Of a DNA stretch of 64,000 bases, positions 1 through 10,680 are shown piece after piece (position 1 is the first letter of the stretch; every line of letters begins with the position of its first letter). The stretch comes from Adiantum capillus-veneris. Lineage: Eukaryota; Streptophyta; Polypodiopsida; Polypodiales; Pteridaceae. Under the pieces are notes generated by a model. It worked only from the letters and a program-made list of their open reading frames with translations. It did no database searches and was not told the DNA's origin. The position numbers and the translations under genes were made by a program. The stretch is taken from contig CM043971.1 in assembly GCA_014529385.2 (NCBI GenBank), positions 30,333,709-30,397,708 on the forward strand. The letters run 5' to 3'.

Positions 1-1
1 A

Positions 2-3000
2 GTGCGGCAAAGGCTAAGAAGGATGGGTCAAGAGCAAATGGAAGCCTTGCGGGTAGAGGTGGACAAGTTATTGAAGGCAGGGTTCATAGTTCCAGTGGAG
101 ACCACAGAATGGGTGAGTCCAATTGTAGTCAGTCCAAAGAAGGATGGGAAGTGGAGAATTTGTGTCGATTTTAAACCCTTAAACGCAGCCACTAAGAAGA
201 ACTCATATCCTCTTCCATTCATCGATCAGATCTTGGATTCAGTGGCAGGTTATGAGAGGTACATTGTGTGTGATGGTTTTTCAGGCTATTTTCAATTGAA
301 GATTTCTCTTAAAGACCGCACAAAGACCACTTTTATTACGCCATGGGGCTGCTATTGCTACACAGTATTGCCATTTGGGTTGTCAAATGGACCTTCCTTC
401 TATCAAGAGAGAGCAAATTGGGTGTTGGAACCATTCATTGGTAGTTGTGTTAAAGCTTTTATGGATGACTTCTGTGTCTATAGCAGTAGGGTTGAACACC
501 ATGAGAAGCTGCAGATGGTATTGGCTCGATATGATGAATGTGGAGGACAACTAAATCCAAAGAAATGTCATCTAGCACAGCCAAGGGTGAAGTTATTGGG
601 CCATATGGTGTCAGAAAATGGCATTGAGGCTGATCCAGATAAGGTTAAGTCTATTATTCTTCTTCCATCACCTACGAGTACGAAGCAATTGGCAACTTTT
701 ATACACAAAGTGAAGTACATGGCACGGTTTATTCCATTGTCTTCGCAGCTTCTTTATCCATTACAGCAAGTGGCAAAGCATGATCCATTGCAATGGGATG
801 ACAAGTGTGAAGAAGTGTTTCAAGAGGTGAAAGAGGTGTTAGGGGGGTTGTCAGCCATGCAGGCTCCTGATTGGGAGAAAGTTTTTTATGTAAATCCATC
901 AGTAGGGGATGATGCCATTGGAGCCATGCTATTGCAAAAGGGGAAGGGCAGCCATTATATGAGGCCAGTGTATTGTGCAAGCCGAGTGAAGTTGGTAGCG
1001 GAGAGAAAGTTATCGGAAGTAGAGCTAGTGATGGCCAGTGTAATATTTGCTTGTCGACGATTTCGTCATTACTTGCTACCACGGCCTTTTGTTTTCTTGA
1101 CGAGTTATGCCTTTTTGCCACAGTTAATTAATGGTACTAACATGTCAAATGTGGTGAAGAAATGGGTAATTGAGCTGCAAGAGTTTGAGTTCTCTTTTCT
1201 AGTGGAAGATAGTACAAGGGCTACCCTAGCTGATTTGTTGACCTACAAGGAGAATCCCCTTATTGTTAAGGAAGAGGTGGTGAGAAAGGTAGTTGAAGAA
1301 GTGCCACAGATCAGCAATGCACATGTGTTGTTCTTTGATGGTTCATACAGAAAGAGCCACGATGCAACTTCAGGGGGTATAGCACTTTATGATCCAGAGG
1401 GGAAGCTAGTATGCAAGAGAGGGTTCAAATTGGATGCGCATAGTAACAATGAGGCTGAATATGTTACATTGGAAGCTGGATTACACATTTGTTTGAAGCA
1501 TGGGGTTCGAATGTTGAGCATAAAAGGTGATGCCTTGTTAGTGGTGAAGCAAGTGCTGGGTGTGTGGAAGAGCAAGAACACCTCATTGAAGGAAATGTGC
1601 TTCAGAATTAAAGGCCTGTTAAAAAAGTTCGAAGCATGGAGCATCAGACACATTGAACGTGCTCTAAATGGAGAGGCACATGAAGCAGCTCAAGGCATGA
1701 TTGGGGAGCTATTCGTGTTGAGGACCAATTTACCTCTTTATCATGGCCGGGAAAGTTTGGCTCAAGAAGAGGAGTTTTTGCTAACAGGAATCATTCCAAA
1801 GGAGATTCAGAAGTCTAAGAAGTATGGCTTTGTGCGTAGAGCATACAGGTACAAATTGATTGGTGATGTCTTATACATGAAAGGGGCTGATCTCGTGTTG
1901 AGACGTGTACCTTGGTGGGAGGAGCTTTACAGAGTGTTGGAAGAGAATCATGAAGGCGCATGTGGTGGCCATTTTGCTCTAAAGATCACCTTGCATAAGA
2001 TTTTGCAAGAGGGGTATGTATGGCCTAGTTTGCACAAGGATGTTCACCATTGGTGTAGGTCTTGCAATAGATGTCAAGCATTTGGGAAGAGAGTGTTGGA
2101 GCTAGAGCTACGAAAAACTATTATGGCGTTTGATGTGTTTGAAAAGTGGGGGATTGATCCAATAGGCCCGTTACCTATCACAAGCAGCGGCAAAAGCTAT
2201 ATCTTGACGGCAGTGGACTATCTTTCTAGATGGGCAGAGGCTATAGCAGTAAAACAGATCACTGCAAAGGATGTGGCAAAATTTTTGTATGATGAAATAT
2301 GTTGCAAGTTTGGGGTGCCATTAGAGCCACTTTCAGATAAGGGGCCAGGACTTAGAGCTAAACTGCTAGACTTCTTATGCACAAAGATGAAGATTAGGCA
2401 CCAGCATACCACTCCTTATTACCCGCAATGTAATGGCTTAAATGAAAGATTCAATGGTGAGTTGGTACAAATTCTTTCTAAAGTGACAGAGCACCAAGGA
2501 AAGAATTGGGATTTGGAATTGCCTAGTGCATTATGGGCTTACCGTACTTTGGTGAAGACAGGTACAGGGTTTACTCCATTTCATTTGGTGTATGGAAAGG
2601 AAGCACTATTGCCTGTGGAGGTAGAGTTGCCTGCGGTCATGATGTTAGAGAAGTTGCTTGGGTCGCCTAGTGATGCATTCAAAGAGAGGCTCTTGCAGTT
2701 ACAAGAGGTCCAGTTGGATAGGATGAGCGCATTGGAGCATTATGGGCAGATGCAGGATAAGGCTTTGGCAAAGATAAATGAAAAGGTTAAAAGTAAGGGT
2801 ATCAAGAAACATGACTTGGTTTTGCGCTCCAATAGTAAGCTGGAAAACACCTTCCAAAAGAAGTTTCAAATTAAGTGGGAAGGCCCTTTCAAGGTAGTGG
2901 AGTGTTTTCCAAATGGCACATATCAGCTGGCTAACCTGGATGGTGTTCTACATAAGTCAAGGGTAAATGGGTTGCGTCTTAAATTGTATCATGCTAGATT

Positions 3001-3115
3001 GATGATGGTGGAGCAAGATGAGCTGTCTGTGGATCAAGCAGTGTTGGTGAGGGATGAGGAGACCTGTGATGCGGCGAGTCTCATATCTCTCTTTGCTGCT
3101 GCTGATCATGAATGA
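2..3115 (+). CDS. Gypsy (Tat) Pol, 5'-partial: RT - RNase H - aRNase H - integrase
   Basis: The frame is open for 1037 residues from the window edge to a natural stop. Reverse transcriptase comes first, with catalytic F-M-D-D at residues 153-156. The gypsy RNase H follows at about 290-395; its first catalytic Asp is replaced by Asn298 in the Y-V-N-P-S motif, so it is probably inactive. An archaeal-type RNase H follows at about 440-560 with D446, E484 and D510. Integrase has an H-H-C-C zinc module at about 655-690 and a core triad D719, D779, E815 with the canonical 35-residue D-E spacing. A GPY/F module (K-W-E-G-P-F) lies near 960. There is no chromodomain. Gag and protease must lie to the left, outside the window. 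No stop or frameshift is visible, so this copy could encode active enzymes. Confidence 0.9.
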   Translation: MRQRLRRMGQEQMEALRVEVDKLLKAGFIVPVETTEWVSPIVVSPKKDGKWRICVDFKPLNAATKKNSYPLPFIDQILDSVAGYERYIVCDGFSGYFQLKISLKDRTKTTFITPWGCYCYTVLPFGLSNGPSFYQERANWVLEPFIGSCVKAFMDDFCVYSSRVEHHEKLQMVLARYDECGGQLNPKKCHLAQPRVKLLGHMVSENGIEADPDKVKSIILLPSPTSTKQLATFIHKVKYMARFIPLSSQLLYPLQQVAKHDPLQWDDKCEEVFQEVKEVLGGLSAMQAPDWEKVFYVNPSVGDDAIGAMLLQKGKGSHYMRPVYCASRVKLVAERKLSEVELVMASVIFACRRFRHYLLPRPFVFLTSYAFLPQLINGTNMSNVVKKWVIELQEFEFSFLVEDSTRATLADLLTYKENPLIVKEEVVRKVVEEVPQISNAHVLFFDGSYRKSHDATSGGIALYDPEGKLVCKRGFKLDAHSNNEAEYVTLEAGLHICLKHGVRMLSIKGDALLVVKQVLGVWKSKNTSLKEMCFRIKGLLKKFEAWSIRHIERALNGEAHEAAQGMIGELFVLRTNLPLYHGRESLAQEEEFLLTGIIPKEIQKSKKYGFVRRAYRYKLIGDVLYMKGADLVLRRVPWWEELYRVLEENHEGACGGHFALKITLHKILQEGYVWPSLHKDVHHWCRSCNRCQAFGKRVLELELRKTIMAFDVFEKWGIDPIGPLPITSSGKSYILTAVDYLSRWAEAIAVKQITAKDVAKFLYDEICCKFGVPLEPLSDKGPGLRAKLLDFLCTKMKIRHQHTTPYYPQCNGLNERFNGELVQILSKVTEHQGKNWDLELPSALWAYRTLVKTGTGFTPFHLVYGKEALLPVEVELPAVMMLEKLLGSPSDAFKERLLQLQEVQLDRMSALEHYGQMQDKALAKINEKVKSKGIKKHDLVLRSNSKLENTFQKKFQIKWEGPFKVVECFPNGTYQLANLDGVLHKSRVNGLRLKLYHARLMMVEQDELSVDQAVLVRDEETCDAASLISLFAAADHE

Positions 3116-3340
3116 TCTAGCAGGCTAGGGGATGGGAAAATTATGTCAGGAGTTTTTTGGAGCAAGGGATTGCGCATATGTACATATACATGCATGGTGC
3201 ATCAAATAAAGGATTGCCCATTTTCCTTAGCCAGGTGGTTATGTGGGGCCCACATGTGTACAGGTAGGACAATGTGTACATAGTGCATCGATTTTCACTA
3301 TCACTAGTACCAGTATGTTTTTTCTACAATAAGGAGGAGT
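3116..3340 (+). other. 3' untranslated region and polypurine tract of copy A
   Basis: This non-coding stretch lies between the Pol stop and the proposed LTR. It ends in a purine run, AAGGAGGAG at 3331-3339, directly before TGG. That is the expected place for the polypurine tract that primes plus-strand synthesis. No other gene is seen. Confidence 0.5.
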
Positions 3341-4484
3341 TGGTAGCGCGTAAAACTTCTCGAGGAAGCTATCCGTGGGCCGACGACGTGAGGTCAGCAG
3401 GTGCGTCAGATGGCATCTAGTGGCGTCAAGAGGGCGAACGAGGTCAATATTTGCACGCGGATGAGGACGGACACAACGTGGGTGTTTTCTGGTGAGAGTT
3501 ATGCAGAAAGGTCATCATTAGGACCACTTTTTGGGGCCACTTCACGTGGTGGCGAGATGCATTATTGGAAAAAAGCTGAGTGCCAGGTGTGCGAATGATG
3601 CAAAAAGGTGACAACTATGCACTGCGAGGTTAGTTTTTGGCCTGTTCGGGGTCCGTTTGAGGTCATCTAAAAGGCCAAGGGTGCCCAACTAATAAAGCTA
3701 AGTGTGGGAACTGAAAAACAAGAGAGAAGACCAGAAAAAATGTGGAGAAGAGAGGAGGAACAGCCGCAGGTGTGTTTTTGCTCATTTTGGAGCCTATTTC
3801 GGCCGTAAACTGCTCATCCGAGGTCGGATTTGAGCACTTTGACATTGTAGACTCGGGTTTTGGGCCGTTCCGGACGCGATGGCGCTGTCCATTTTGCCAA
3901 ATTCCTCACTCTTTTCCTGCTGTTTTTCTGTGTAAGTTTCTCCTATGAGCGAAGTTTCTGCTCTAGTTTGTGATTGTATCTGGCTTATTTTACCCATATT
4001 GTGTGAGCTATTTGCCCCGTTGGTGTTGGCCCAAGCTCAATTGTATCTAAACATCAGAAATTCTCCTCTTTTGAGCTGAGTTTTTTGGGTGTGTGTGTGT
4101 GTGTGTCTGTGTGGAGTGGGCAAGTGGATAGTCTCTCTCCTCTCACTCCAGAGGTGTGTTCCCTGTCTCGGCCAGGTGTGTTGTCTAAGCCGAGTGGTGC
4201 CCCATAGTGTGTGTGTGTATCTTCCCAAGAGTGTGTGTCGGGTCGTTATAGAGGCGCTGTGTGTGTTTTCATCCCGCTCACATTCTTTTGGCGCCCCCAC
4301 GGAGGATCGTCTTCGAGTACCTTCTGCTTCGAGCTTCGAGCTTCGAGCTTCGGGATTACAGGTTGCAGGTTGCAGATTACAGGTTATAGGTTACAGGTAC
4401 AGGTGATTCACACAGGTACAGGTAGCTGGAGTACAGTGATATACTAGTAGTGATGTCACTTGCAGTTGTTGTGGGTATGCATCA
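3341..4484 (+). repeat. Shared LTR of the Tat array (inferred boundaries)
   Basis: The left boundary is set by the purine tract ending at 3339 and the TG at 3341. The right boundary is the CA at 4483-4484, two bases before a TGGCGCC primer-binding-site start. The length is about 1144 bp. It serves both as 3' LTR of copy A and 5' LTR of copy B. No second LTR copy lies in the window, so the edges are inferred from these signals. It contains a (TG)n run near 4089 and a small tandem array at 4322-4425. Confidence 0.55.
4322..4425 (+). repeat. Two small tandem arrays inside the Tat LTR
   Basis: A heptamer of the type GCTTCGA is repeated three to four times at about 4326-4352. It is followed by degenerate repeats of ATTACAGGTTGCAGG and ACAGGTACAGGT. 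The arrays sit near the 3' end of the LTR, so they may be transcribed leader sequence. Confidence 0.7.
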
Positions 4485-4486
4485 CT

Positions 4487-4493
4487 TGGCGCC
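4487..4493 (+). promoter_or_regulatory. Putative primer binding site (TGGCGCC)
   Basis: TGGCGCC begins two bases after the proposed LTR terminus CA. This heptamer starts the primer binding sites of several plant gypsy elements that use tRNAs other than initiator Met. The following bases do not extend into a long recognisable tRNA complement, so the assignment is tentative. Confidence 0.4.
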
Positions 4494-5337
4494 TATTTGA
4501 GCGCATTGTCTGCTGGATTGTACGTTACTTGTGGAAACTGCCATTGTACGCATTTGTGGAGCCATACTTGGTTGTATTTGGCAGTCCCAGCCATTTCTGA
4601 GACTTGGTCTAGAAGATAGTCATTTCTGAGACTTGACTATATGCGCTTTGCATTAGCCTTCGTGTGAGGGTCGATAGCGTGAGGTTTTTATTGAGATGGG
4701 GGATTCTCAAATGTGGAGATCCTTTCGGTGATACAGGTAGCTGGAGCACCCTTTTTGTGACCTCGCCATAGGCTATGTACTAGTGAGTCCTACGTGATGC
4801 TCGGGTTCTATTGTTGACAGTTTATGCATACATAGACAATCTATATTTTGGGTTCCTACTGCTCTACCTCTGGGGAAACTCTGTCGAAATTTTCCCAAGT
4901 TATGATGGCTGGTTTTTTGGTATTTTGAGCCATTTATGCTGTTATGCTGCTAAAATTTTGGCAAAATCAGAGGTTGAGTCAGGTGTGCCTTCTTGGGAGC
5001 TTCATGGTTGGCTTTAATGGATGATCAAAATGGCCCTCAGTTCACTCCTTTTCATTTAACTCAAAGAATTCAGATTAATGTTCATGTGTCCAGGAAGATT
5101 TTTTTCCAGCAGCGCATAGTCTTTATGTTTGGGCCAAGAAGATTGAGAGAAATCCTGGAATGTCCTTTGCCTGTTGTCATTCCGATGATTAACTATGAAA
5201 ACTCATTTGATGTGCATGTGTTTGTCCTTATCTAAAGCTGAGCTCCATTGAAGTTTCTGGGGATTGGGTAGTGAAAAGTTTTGGGTTCTTGAACGTGTGT
5301 TCGAAGGGGTTCTCAAAGCATCATAATTTGGGTAGCC
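4494..5337 (+). other. 5' leader of copy B
   Basis: About 850 bp separate the primer binding site from the gag start. Short overlapping ORFs at 4811-5017 and 4993-5235 have no recognisable domain, and I do not call them genes. Long leaders with small ORFs occur in Tat-type elements. Confidence 0.5.
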
Positions 5338-8300
5338 ATGGCTTTCTCTTATCCGGAGTTTCATGGAAGAAGTGATGAAGATGTGGAGGACTTTCTGGAA
5401 AAGATGGAGGTTGCCTGCATTAGCAACCAGATTCATGACCCTGCGCAGATGTTACGCCTTCTCCAAATTTTTTTGAAGAGTGATGCACGAGTTTGGTCTA
5501 AAGCATTTGAAGAGGAGTTGCGTGTGGATGATCCACCTGTAAGGTTGAGTTGGGACAATCTACGACATGGGTTGGAAGTGGAGTTTGTGAAGATAGAAGA
5601 TCCTGACAAAGTGTGGCACGAAGTACAGGCTTTGGTGCAAAAGGAAGGTGAGCCAGTAGATGCATACATACGTAAGTTTTCATTGGCATGGGAGCGAATG
5701 TGCAAGGATTTAGCACCACAGGTACCCCCGCCTGACATGATGAAGAAGGACAGGTTCTTGGCTGGTCTTTGGGAGAATATACGTTGGAGAGTGGAGCTAA
5801 AGAAGCCTAGGACATATGAGGATGCACTAGAGGTAGCAAGGAACATAGAGTGGAAGCTGAGGAAAATGAGCCAGTTAGGGGTGGAGTCTTTGCCAATGAG
5901 GTCTGAATTTCAGCCTATAGAGTCTTTACAAGGGCGCATGTCAGGGGTTTATCATGAACCAGTAGTTCCTGTTACTACTCAGGTTATGCCAGCAGTGGTC
6001 ACTACAGCAGTGCAAGATGATGGGCTAAGGCAAGACATGAGGCAAATGGTAGATTTTATGAAGAATCTCAGCCTAAACATGCTAGGTCAAGTGGGAAATA
6101 ATCGAGGTCGAGGGAGGTTTGCAAATCAGCCAAGAGGTGAAGAAAGGCCTAGGAATGGTGTTGGACAAAGCAATGGTAGGTTTTGGAGGCAGACGCCCAT
6201 ATGTTATAATTGTGGAGAGTTGGGTCACATCAGCCCGCAATGTGATAAGCCACCAAGGATGGGGGGAGACATGTATCCATTGCCAAGACAGGTGCTAACT
6301 AGGTCAAATGATTATGGCATCGAAATTAAGGGAGACGAAGGGACCAGTGGACTGACCCAGGAGGAAAAGGGAAAGACAAAAGTGCTAAGTGTAGTCACCT
6401 TGGAGAAGGCATCAAAGCTAGAGGATACATTAGTGATGCCTATTGGGAAGAGGACCACAGAGGATAGGGAAGGAAGAAGTGCCCCAGGTCCTAGTAAGAA
6501 GAAAGGAAAGAGCCATGAAGGGGAGGATGTCAAGGCCAAGAGGAAAAGGAGAGCTCGTCGAAAGTTTCATGTTTCAGATTTTCCACTAGGGGATGGGCAA
6601 TTAAGCTATGACTTGAGGGAGGATCTGACAAGCAGGAAGGCAGATGTTACTTTTGGGCAGCTTATAGAGATGGTGCCTAAGCTAAAGCGAGAGTGGAAGA
6701 GGATGGTTAACCCAATGGAGAAAGAGCTAGAGAGAGGTTCAGTAAAGGTGTTGGCAATGGATGAGCTACCAGACATTTGTCCAATAGTAGATGTGTGGCA
6801 TAAAAGGAAAAATTTGGGACAAGGTTATGTGGATGGCGGAGCCCAAATATGCGTCATAACACACTCATGCGTTGAGAAGATGGGTCTCACAGTGGCTGGG
6901 GTGTCAGGTTTTCGGATCAGATTGGCAAACCATCAAAAAGTAAAATGCTTAGGTGTTGTAAAGAGCTTAGAAGTGGAGGCATATGATGCAAAGGCAGTGG
7001 TTGATTTTCATGTGATGCCAGCAGGGTTGGGAGCATATCCTATTATACTGGGCAGACCATGGTTACGTGCAGTGGGAGCTGTTCAAGATTGGCGACATGG
7101 TACGATTAGCCTCTATGGAAAGACAGGAACGAAGAAGCTTTATAATATGGACACAAGGAAACGATTAGAGGAGCTTTATGAAGATGAGGATGAGTCTAGT
7201 GATGAAGACTCTTCCACGGTGACAGATGAGGACAGTGATAGCACTACCAGCAATGATGAGGATGCTGATGTTGCATTTCTTTTGATGGACAAAGAAATCC
7301 AGGAGATTGGTTTAGTTGCATTTGCGAATGAGGTTGAAGATGAAAGTGAAGGGCCTTATGAAGTGATTGAAGGGCTGATGCAAACCAAGGTTGAGTTGTC
7401 AAAGAAGCAAGAATTGATGACACAAATGATCAGTGGAGACCTCTCAGCTATGAAGAAGGATATATATTTGCACATGCTGGCTAGTTTTCCTGATTTGTTC
7501 ATTACTTCATATGAAGAGATCAGAGGGTTCAAGGGCAAAGAGATGCATATAGAGCTGAAAGAAGGTGCTAAGCAAGTGCGGCAAAGGCTAAGAAGGATGG
7601 GTCAAGAGCAAATGGAAGCCTTGCGGGTAGAGGTGGACAAGTTATTGAAGGCAGGGTTCATAGTTCCAGTGGAGACCACAGAATGGGTGAGTCCAATTGT
7701 AGTCAGTCCAAAGAAGGATGGGAAGTGGAGAATTTGTGTCGATTTTAAACCCTTAAACGCAGCCACTAAGAAGAACTCATATCCTCTTCCATTCATCGAT
7801 CAGATCTTGGATTCAGTGGCAGGTTATGAGAGGTACATTGTGTGTGATGGTTTTTCAGGCTATTTTCAATTGAAGATTTCTCTTAAAGACCGCACAAAGA
7901 CCACTTTTATTACGCCATAGGGCTGCTATTGCTACACAGTATTGCCATTTGGGTTGTCAAATGGACCTTCCTTCTATCAAGAGAGAGCAAATTGGGTGTT
8001 GGAACCATTCATTGGTAGTTGTGTTAAAGCTTTTATGGATGACTTCTGTGTCTATAGCAGTAGGGTTGAACACCATGAGAAGCTGCAGATGGTATTGGCT
8101 CGATATGATGAATGTGGAGGACAACTAAATCCAAAGAAATGTCATCTAGCACAGCCAAGGGTGAAGTTATTGGGCCATATGGTGTCAGAAAATGGCATTG
8201 AGGCTGATCCAGATAAGGTTAAGTCTATTATTCTTCTTCCATCACCTACGAGTACGAAGCAATTGGCAACTTTTATACACAAAGTGAAGTACATGGCACG

Positions 8301-9574
8301 GTTTATTCCATTGTCTTCGCAGCTTCTTTATCCATTACAGCAAGTGGCAAAGCATGATCCATTGCAATGGGATGACAAGTGTGAAGAAGTGTTTCAAGAG
8401 GTGAAAGAGGTGTTAGGGGGGTTGTCAGCCATGCAGGCTCCTGATTGGGAGAAAGTTTTTTATGTAAATCCATCAGTAGGGGATGATGCCATTGGAGCCA
8501 TGCTATTGCAAAAGGGGAAGGGCAGCCATTATATGAGGCCAGTGTATTGTGCAAGCCGAGTGAAGTTGGTAGCGGAGAGAAAGTTATCGGAAGTAGAGCT
8601 AGTGATGGCCAGTGTAATATTTGCTTGTCGACGATTTCGTCATTACTTGCTACCACGGCCTTTTGTTTTCTTGACGAGTTATGCCTTTTTGCCACAGTTA
8701 ATTAATGGTACTAACATGTCAAATGTGGTGAAGAAATGGGTAATTGAGCTGCAAGAGTTTGAGTTCTCTTTTCTAGTGGAAGATAGTACAAGGGCTACCC
8801 TAGCTGATTTGTTGACCTACAAGGAGAATCCCCTTATTGTTAAGGAAGAGGTGGTGAGAAAGGTAGTTGAAGAAGTGCCACAGATCAGCAATGCACATGT
8901 GTTGTTCTTTGATGGTTCATACAGAAAGAGCCACGATGCAACTTCAGGGGGTATAGCACTTTATGATCCAGAGGGGAAGCTAGTATGCAAGAGAGGGTTC
9001 AAATTGGATGCGCATAGTAACAATGAGGCTGAATATGTTACATTGGAAGCTGGATTACACATTTGTTTGAAGCATGGGGTTCGAATGTTGAGCATAAAAG
9101 GTGATGCCTTGTTAGTGGTGAAGCAAGTGCTGGGTGTGTGGAAGAGCAAGAACACCTCATTGAAGGAAATGTGCTTCAGAATTAAAGGCCTGTTAAAAAA
9201 GTTCGAAGCATGGAGCATCAGACACATTGAACGTGCTCTAAATGGAGAGGCACATGAAGCAGCTCAAGGCATGATTGGGGAGCTATTCGTGTTGAGGACC
9301 AATTTACCTCTTTATCATGGCCGGGAAAGTTTGGCTCAAGAAGAGGAGTTTTTGCTAACAGGAATCATTCCAAAGGAGATTCAGAAGTCTAAGAAGTATG
9401 GCTTTGTGCGTAGAGCATACAGGTACAAATTGATTGGTGATGTCTTATACATGAAAGGGGCTGATCTCGTGTTGAGACGTGTACCTTGGTGGGAGGAGCT
9501 TTACAGAGTGTTGGAAGAGAATCATGAAGGCGCATGTGGTGGCCATTTTGCTCCAAATATCACCTTGCATAAGA
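5338..9574 (+). pseudogene. Gypsy (Tat) Gag-Pol of copy B, nonsense-interrupted and 3'-truncated
   Basis: The ATG at 5338 starts a typical Gag (retrotransposon gag family, about residues 1-230). A CCHC zinc knuckle C-Y-N-C..G-H..C lies at residues 289-302, then basic linkers, then a protease with D-G-G-A at residue 499, then an acidic stretch at about 617-645. Reverse transcriptase follows in the same frame. A TAG at 7918-7920 interrupts it where copy A has Trp (TGG at 344-346). The frame then reopens unchanged through the degenerate RNase H and archaeal RNase H. Homology to copy A ends at about 9574, just inside the integrase zinc module, and the frame closes at 9591. The integrase core is absent. 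Everything before the stop (860 residues) would give Gag, protease and part of RT. It is otherwise very well preserved, so the damage is recent. Confidence 0.9.
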
Positions 9575-9800
9575 AACTCAAAAATTGTTGAAGCCAAAAT
9601 TCCGTGGAGACTACATCAAAGCCAGGCTGCTATGGATGGTGGCTAAAGGAGAGTCGATGCCGCTCTCACTCGTCTATCTCTTGATGTGTCGAGGTTGGGA
9701 AAGCCAAGGGTGTCGGGGAATGCCCATTGGAGCAAATTCGTTTTGGAATGGGCATGGGAGGGAAGTGATTGGCAAAGCTACACCATAGGAGAGCCCAAGT

Positions 9801-9801
<1 letters not shown>

Positions 9802-9893
<92 letters not shown>
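9802..9893. repeat. (CT)46 microsatellite
   Basis: A perfect CT dinucleotide run of 92 bases, the longest pure dinucleotide tract in the window. Confidence 0.97.
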
Positions 9894-9895
<2 letters not shown>

Positions 9896-10203
9896 GTCGA
9901 AGTTGAGAAAAGAAGGTCGATGTTGCCTTCTATCACTAGACAAAAGCGCTTGCCAATGTCGTAGCTGCCACGAATCCCCAAGAAGAACACAAAAATTGAG
10001 TGTCGTTGTCGTCGAAGGGTTTTTGGCTGATGTCGAGGAAAACCCAAGCTTACTCACCCATACTTATATACGCTTGTGTGTGTGCTCACACGCTTTTTGA
10101 GAACACACACAATGTTTTTCTCTTCTCCCCAACCAAGATAGCTTTCAAGTTTTCTCTCTTATCGCTTTTGGCCATCAATGCCGGTTGTTCACTCACTTTC
10201 TTG

Positions 10204-10208
<5 letters not shown>

Positions 10209-10234
<26 letters not shown>

Positions 10235-10334
10235 GCTAACAAGTGTGTATAGGCACTCCAAGGGAGAAATTTTAAAAGAAGTCATTTCTTCTTTGTACTC
10301 TATCAATTGAATGTGTGTGTGTGTGTGTGTGTGT
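10209..10334. repeat. (TC)13 and (TG)n microsatellites
   Basis: A perfect TC run at 10209-10234 is followed, after about 75 bases of unique sequence, by a (TG)n run at 10312-10334. Imperfect TG/CA-rich sequence recurs at 10551-10625. Confidence 0.9.
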
Positions 10335-10680
10335 AGATCAAACACCTTTTCTCCTGCTCTGCTCTTCATTAGCTTCTCCTTGTCTTGCCCTACTCTGCTC
10401 ACGATGTTGCCAACAGTGCAGTACGCTACCTGCTCATTTTCTGCGAGCGCTACAACAATGCCGGATGTGATTCCCTACAGCGCTATCAAGTGCCTTCAAT
10501 TTTTGCCAATGGCAGTGTTCTACTACCTATCTTGGCTTCGGCTCCTACTGTGTGTGCACATGCGTGCGTGCATGTGTGTGTGCGTGTGTATGCACGTGTG
10601 TGTGCGTGTGTATGCACGTGCAACACACCACACCACGCAATAGCGCTAGCTTCCCGATTTCTACTACTAAATCTTCCTCA

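Larger units (their letters stand above)
1..9574 (+). mobile_element. Tat-lineage Ty3/gypsy tandem array (pol A - LTR - gag-pol B)
   Basis: Two copies of one gypsy family lie head to tail and share the single LTR between them. Copy A enters from the left edge within pol and runs to its 3' end; copy B starts after the LTR and leader and stops abruptly at about 9574. Bases 1-2000 align with 7575-9574 at a constant offset of 7574 and look almost identical; the clear difference is G345 against A7919, which turns a Trp codon into TAG. The Tat assignment rests on a second, archaeal-type RNase H between the gypsy RNase H and integrase, a GPY/F C-terminus and no chromodomain. The layout fits recombination between LTRs of adjacent copies or a tandem duplication. 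An assembly artefact cannot be excluded. Confidence 0.85.
9575..10680. other. Microsatellite-rich spacer after the truncation of copy B
   Basis: Sequence right of the breakpoint shows no similarity to copy A. Apart from the listed (CT)n and (TG)n tracts I recognise no domain. The ORFs here owe their length to dinucleotide repeats read in several frames. Confidence 0.6.

Noticed and set aside
729-1121. Antisense ORF of 130 codons within Tat pol, repeated at 8303-8695
   Set aside because: It is the complement of a conserved RT-RNase H coding region and has no independent signal.
4811-5235. Two short ORFs before Tat gag as possible extra genes
   Set aside because: They overlap in different frames, have no recognisable domain, and lie in a leader where small ORFs are common.
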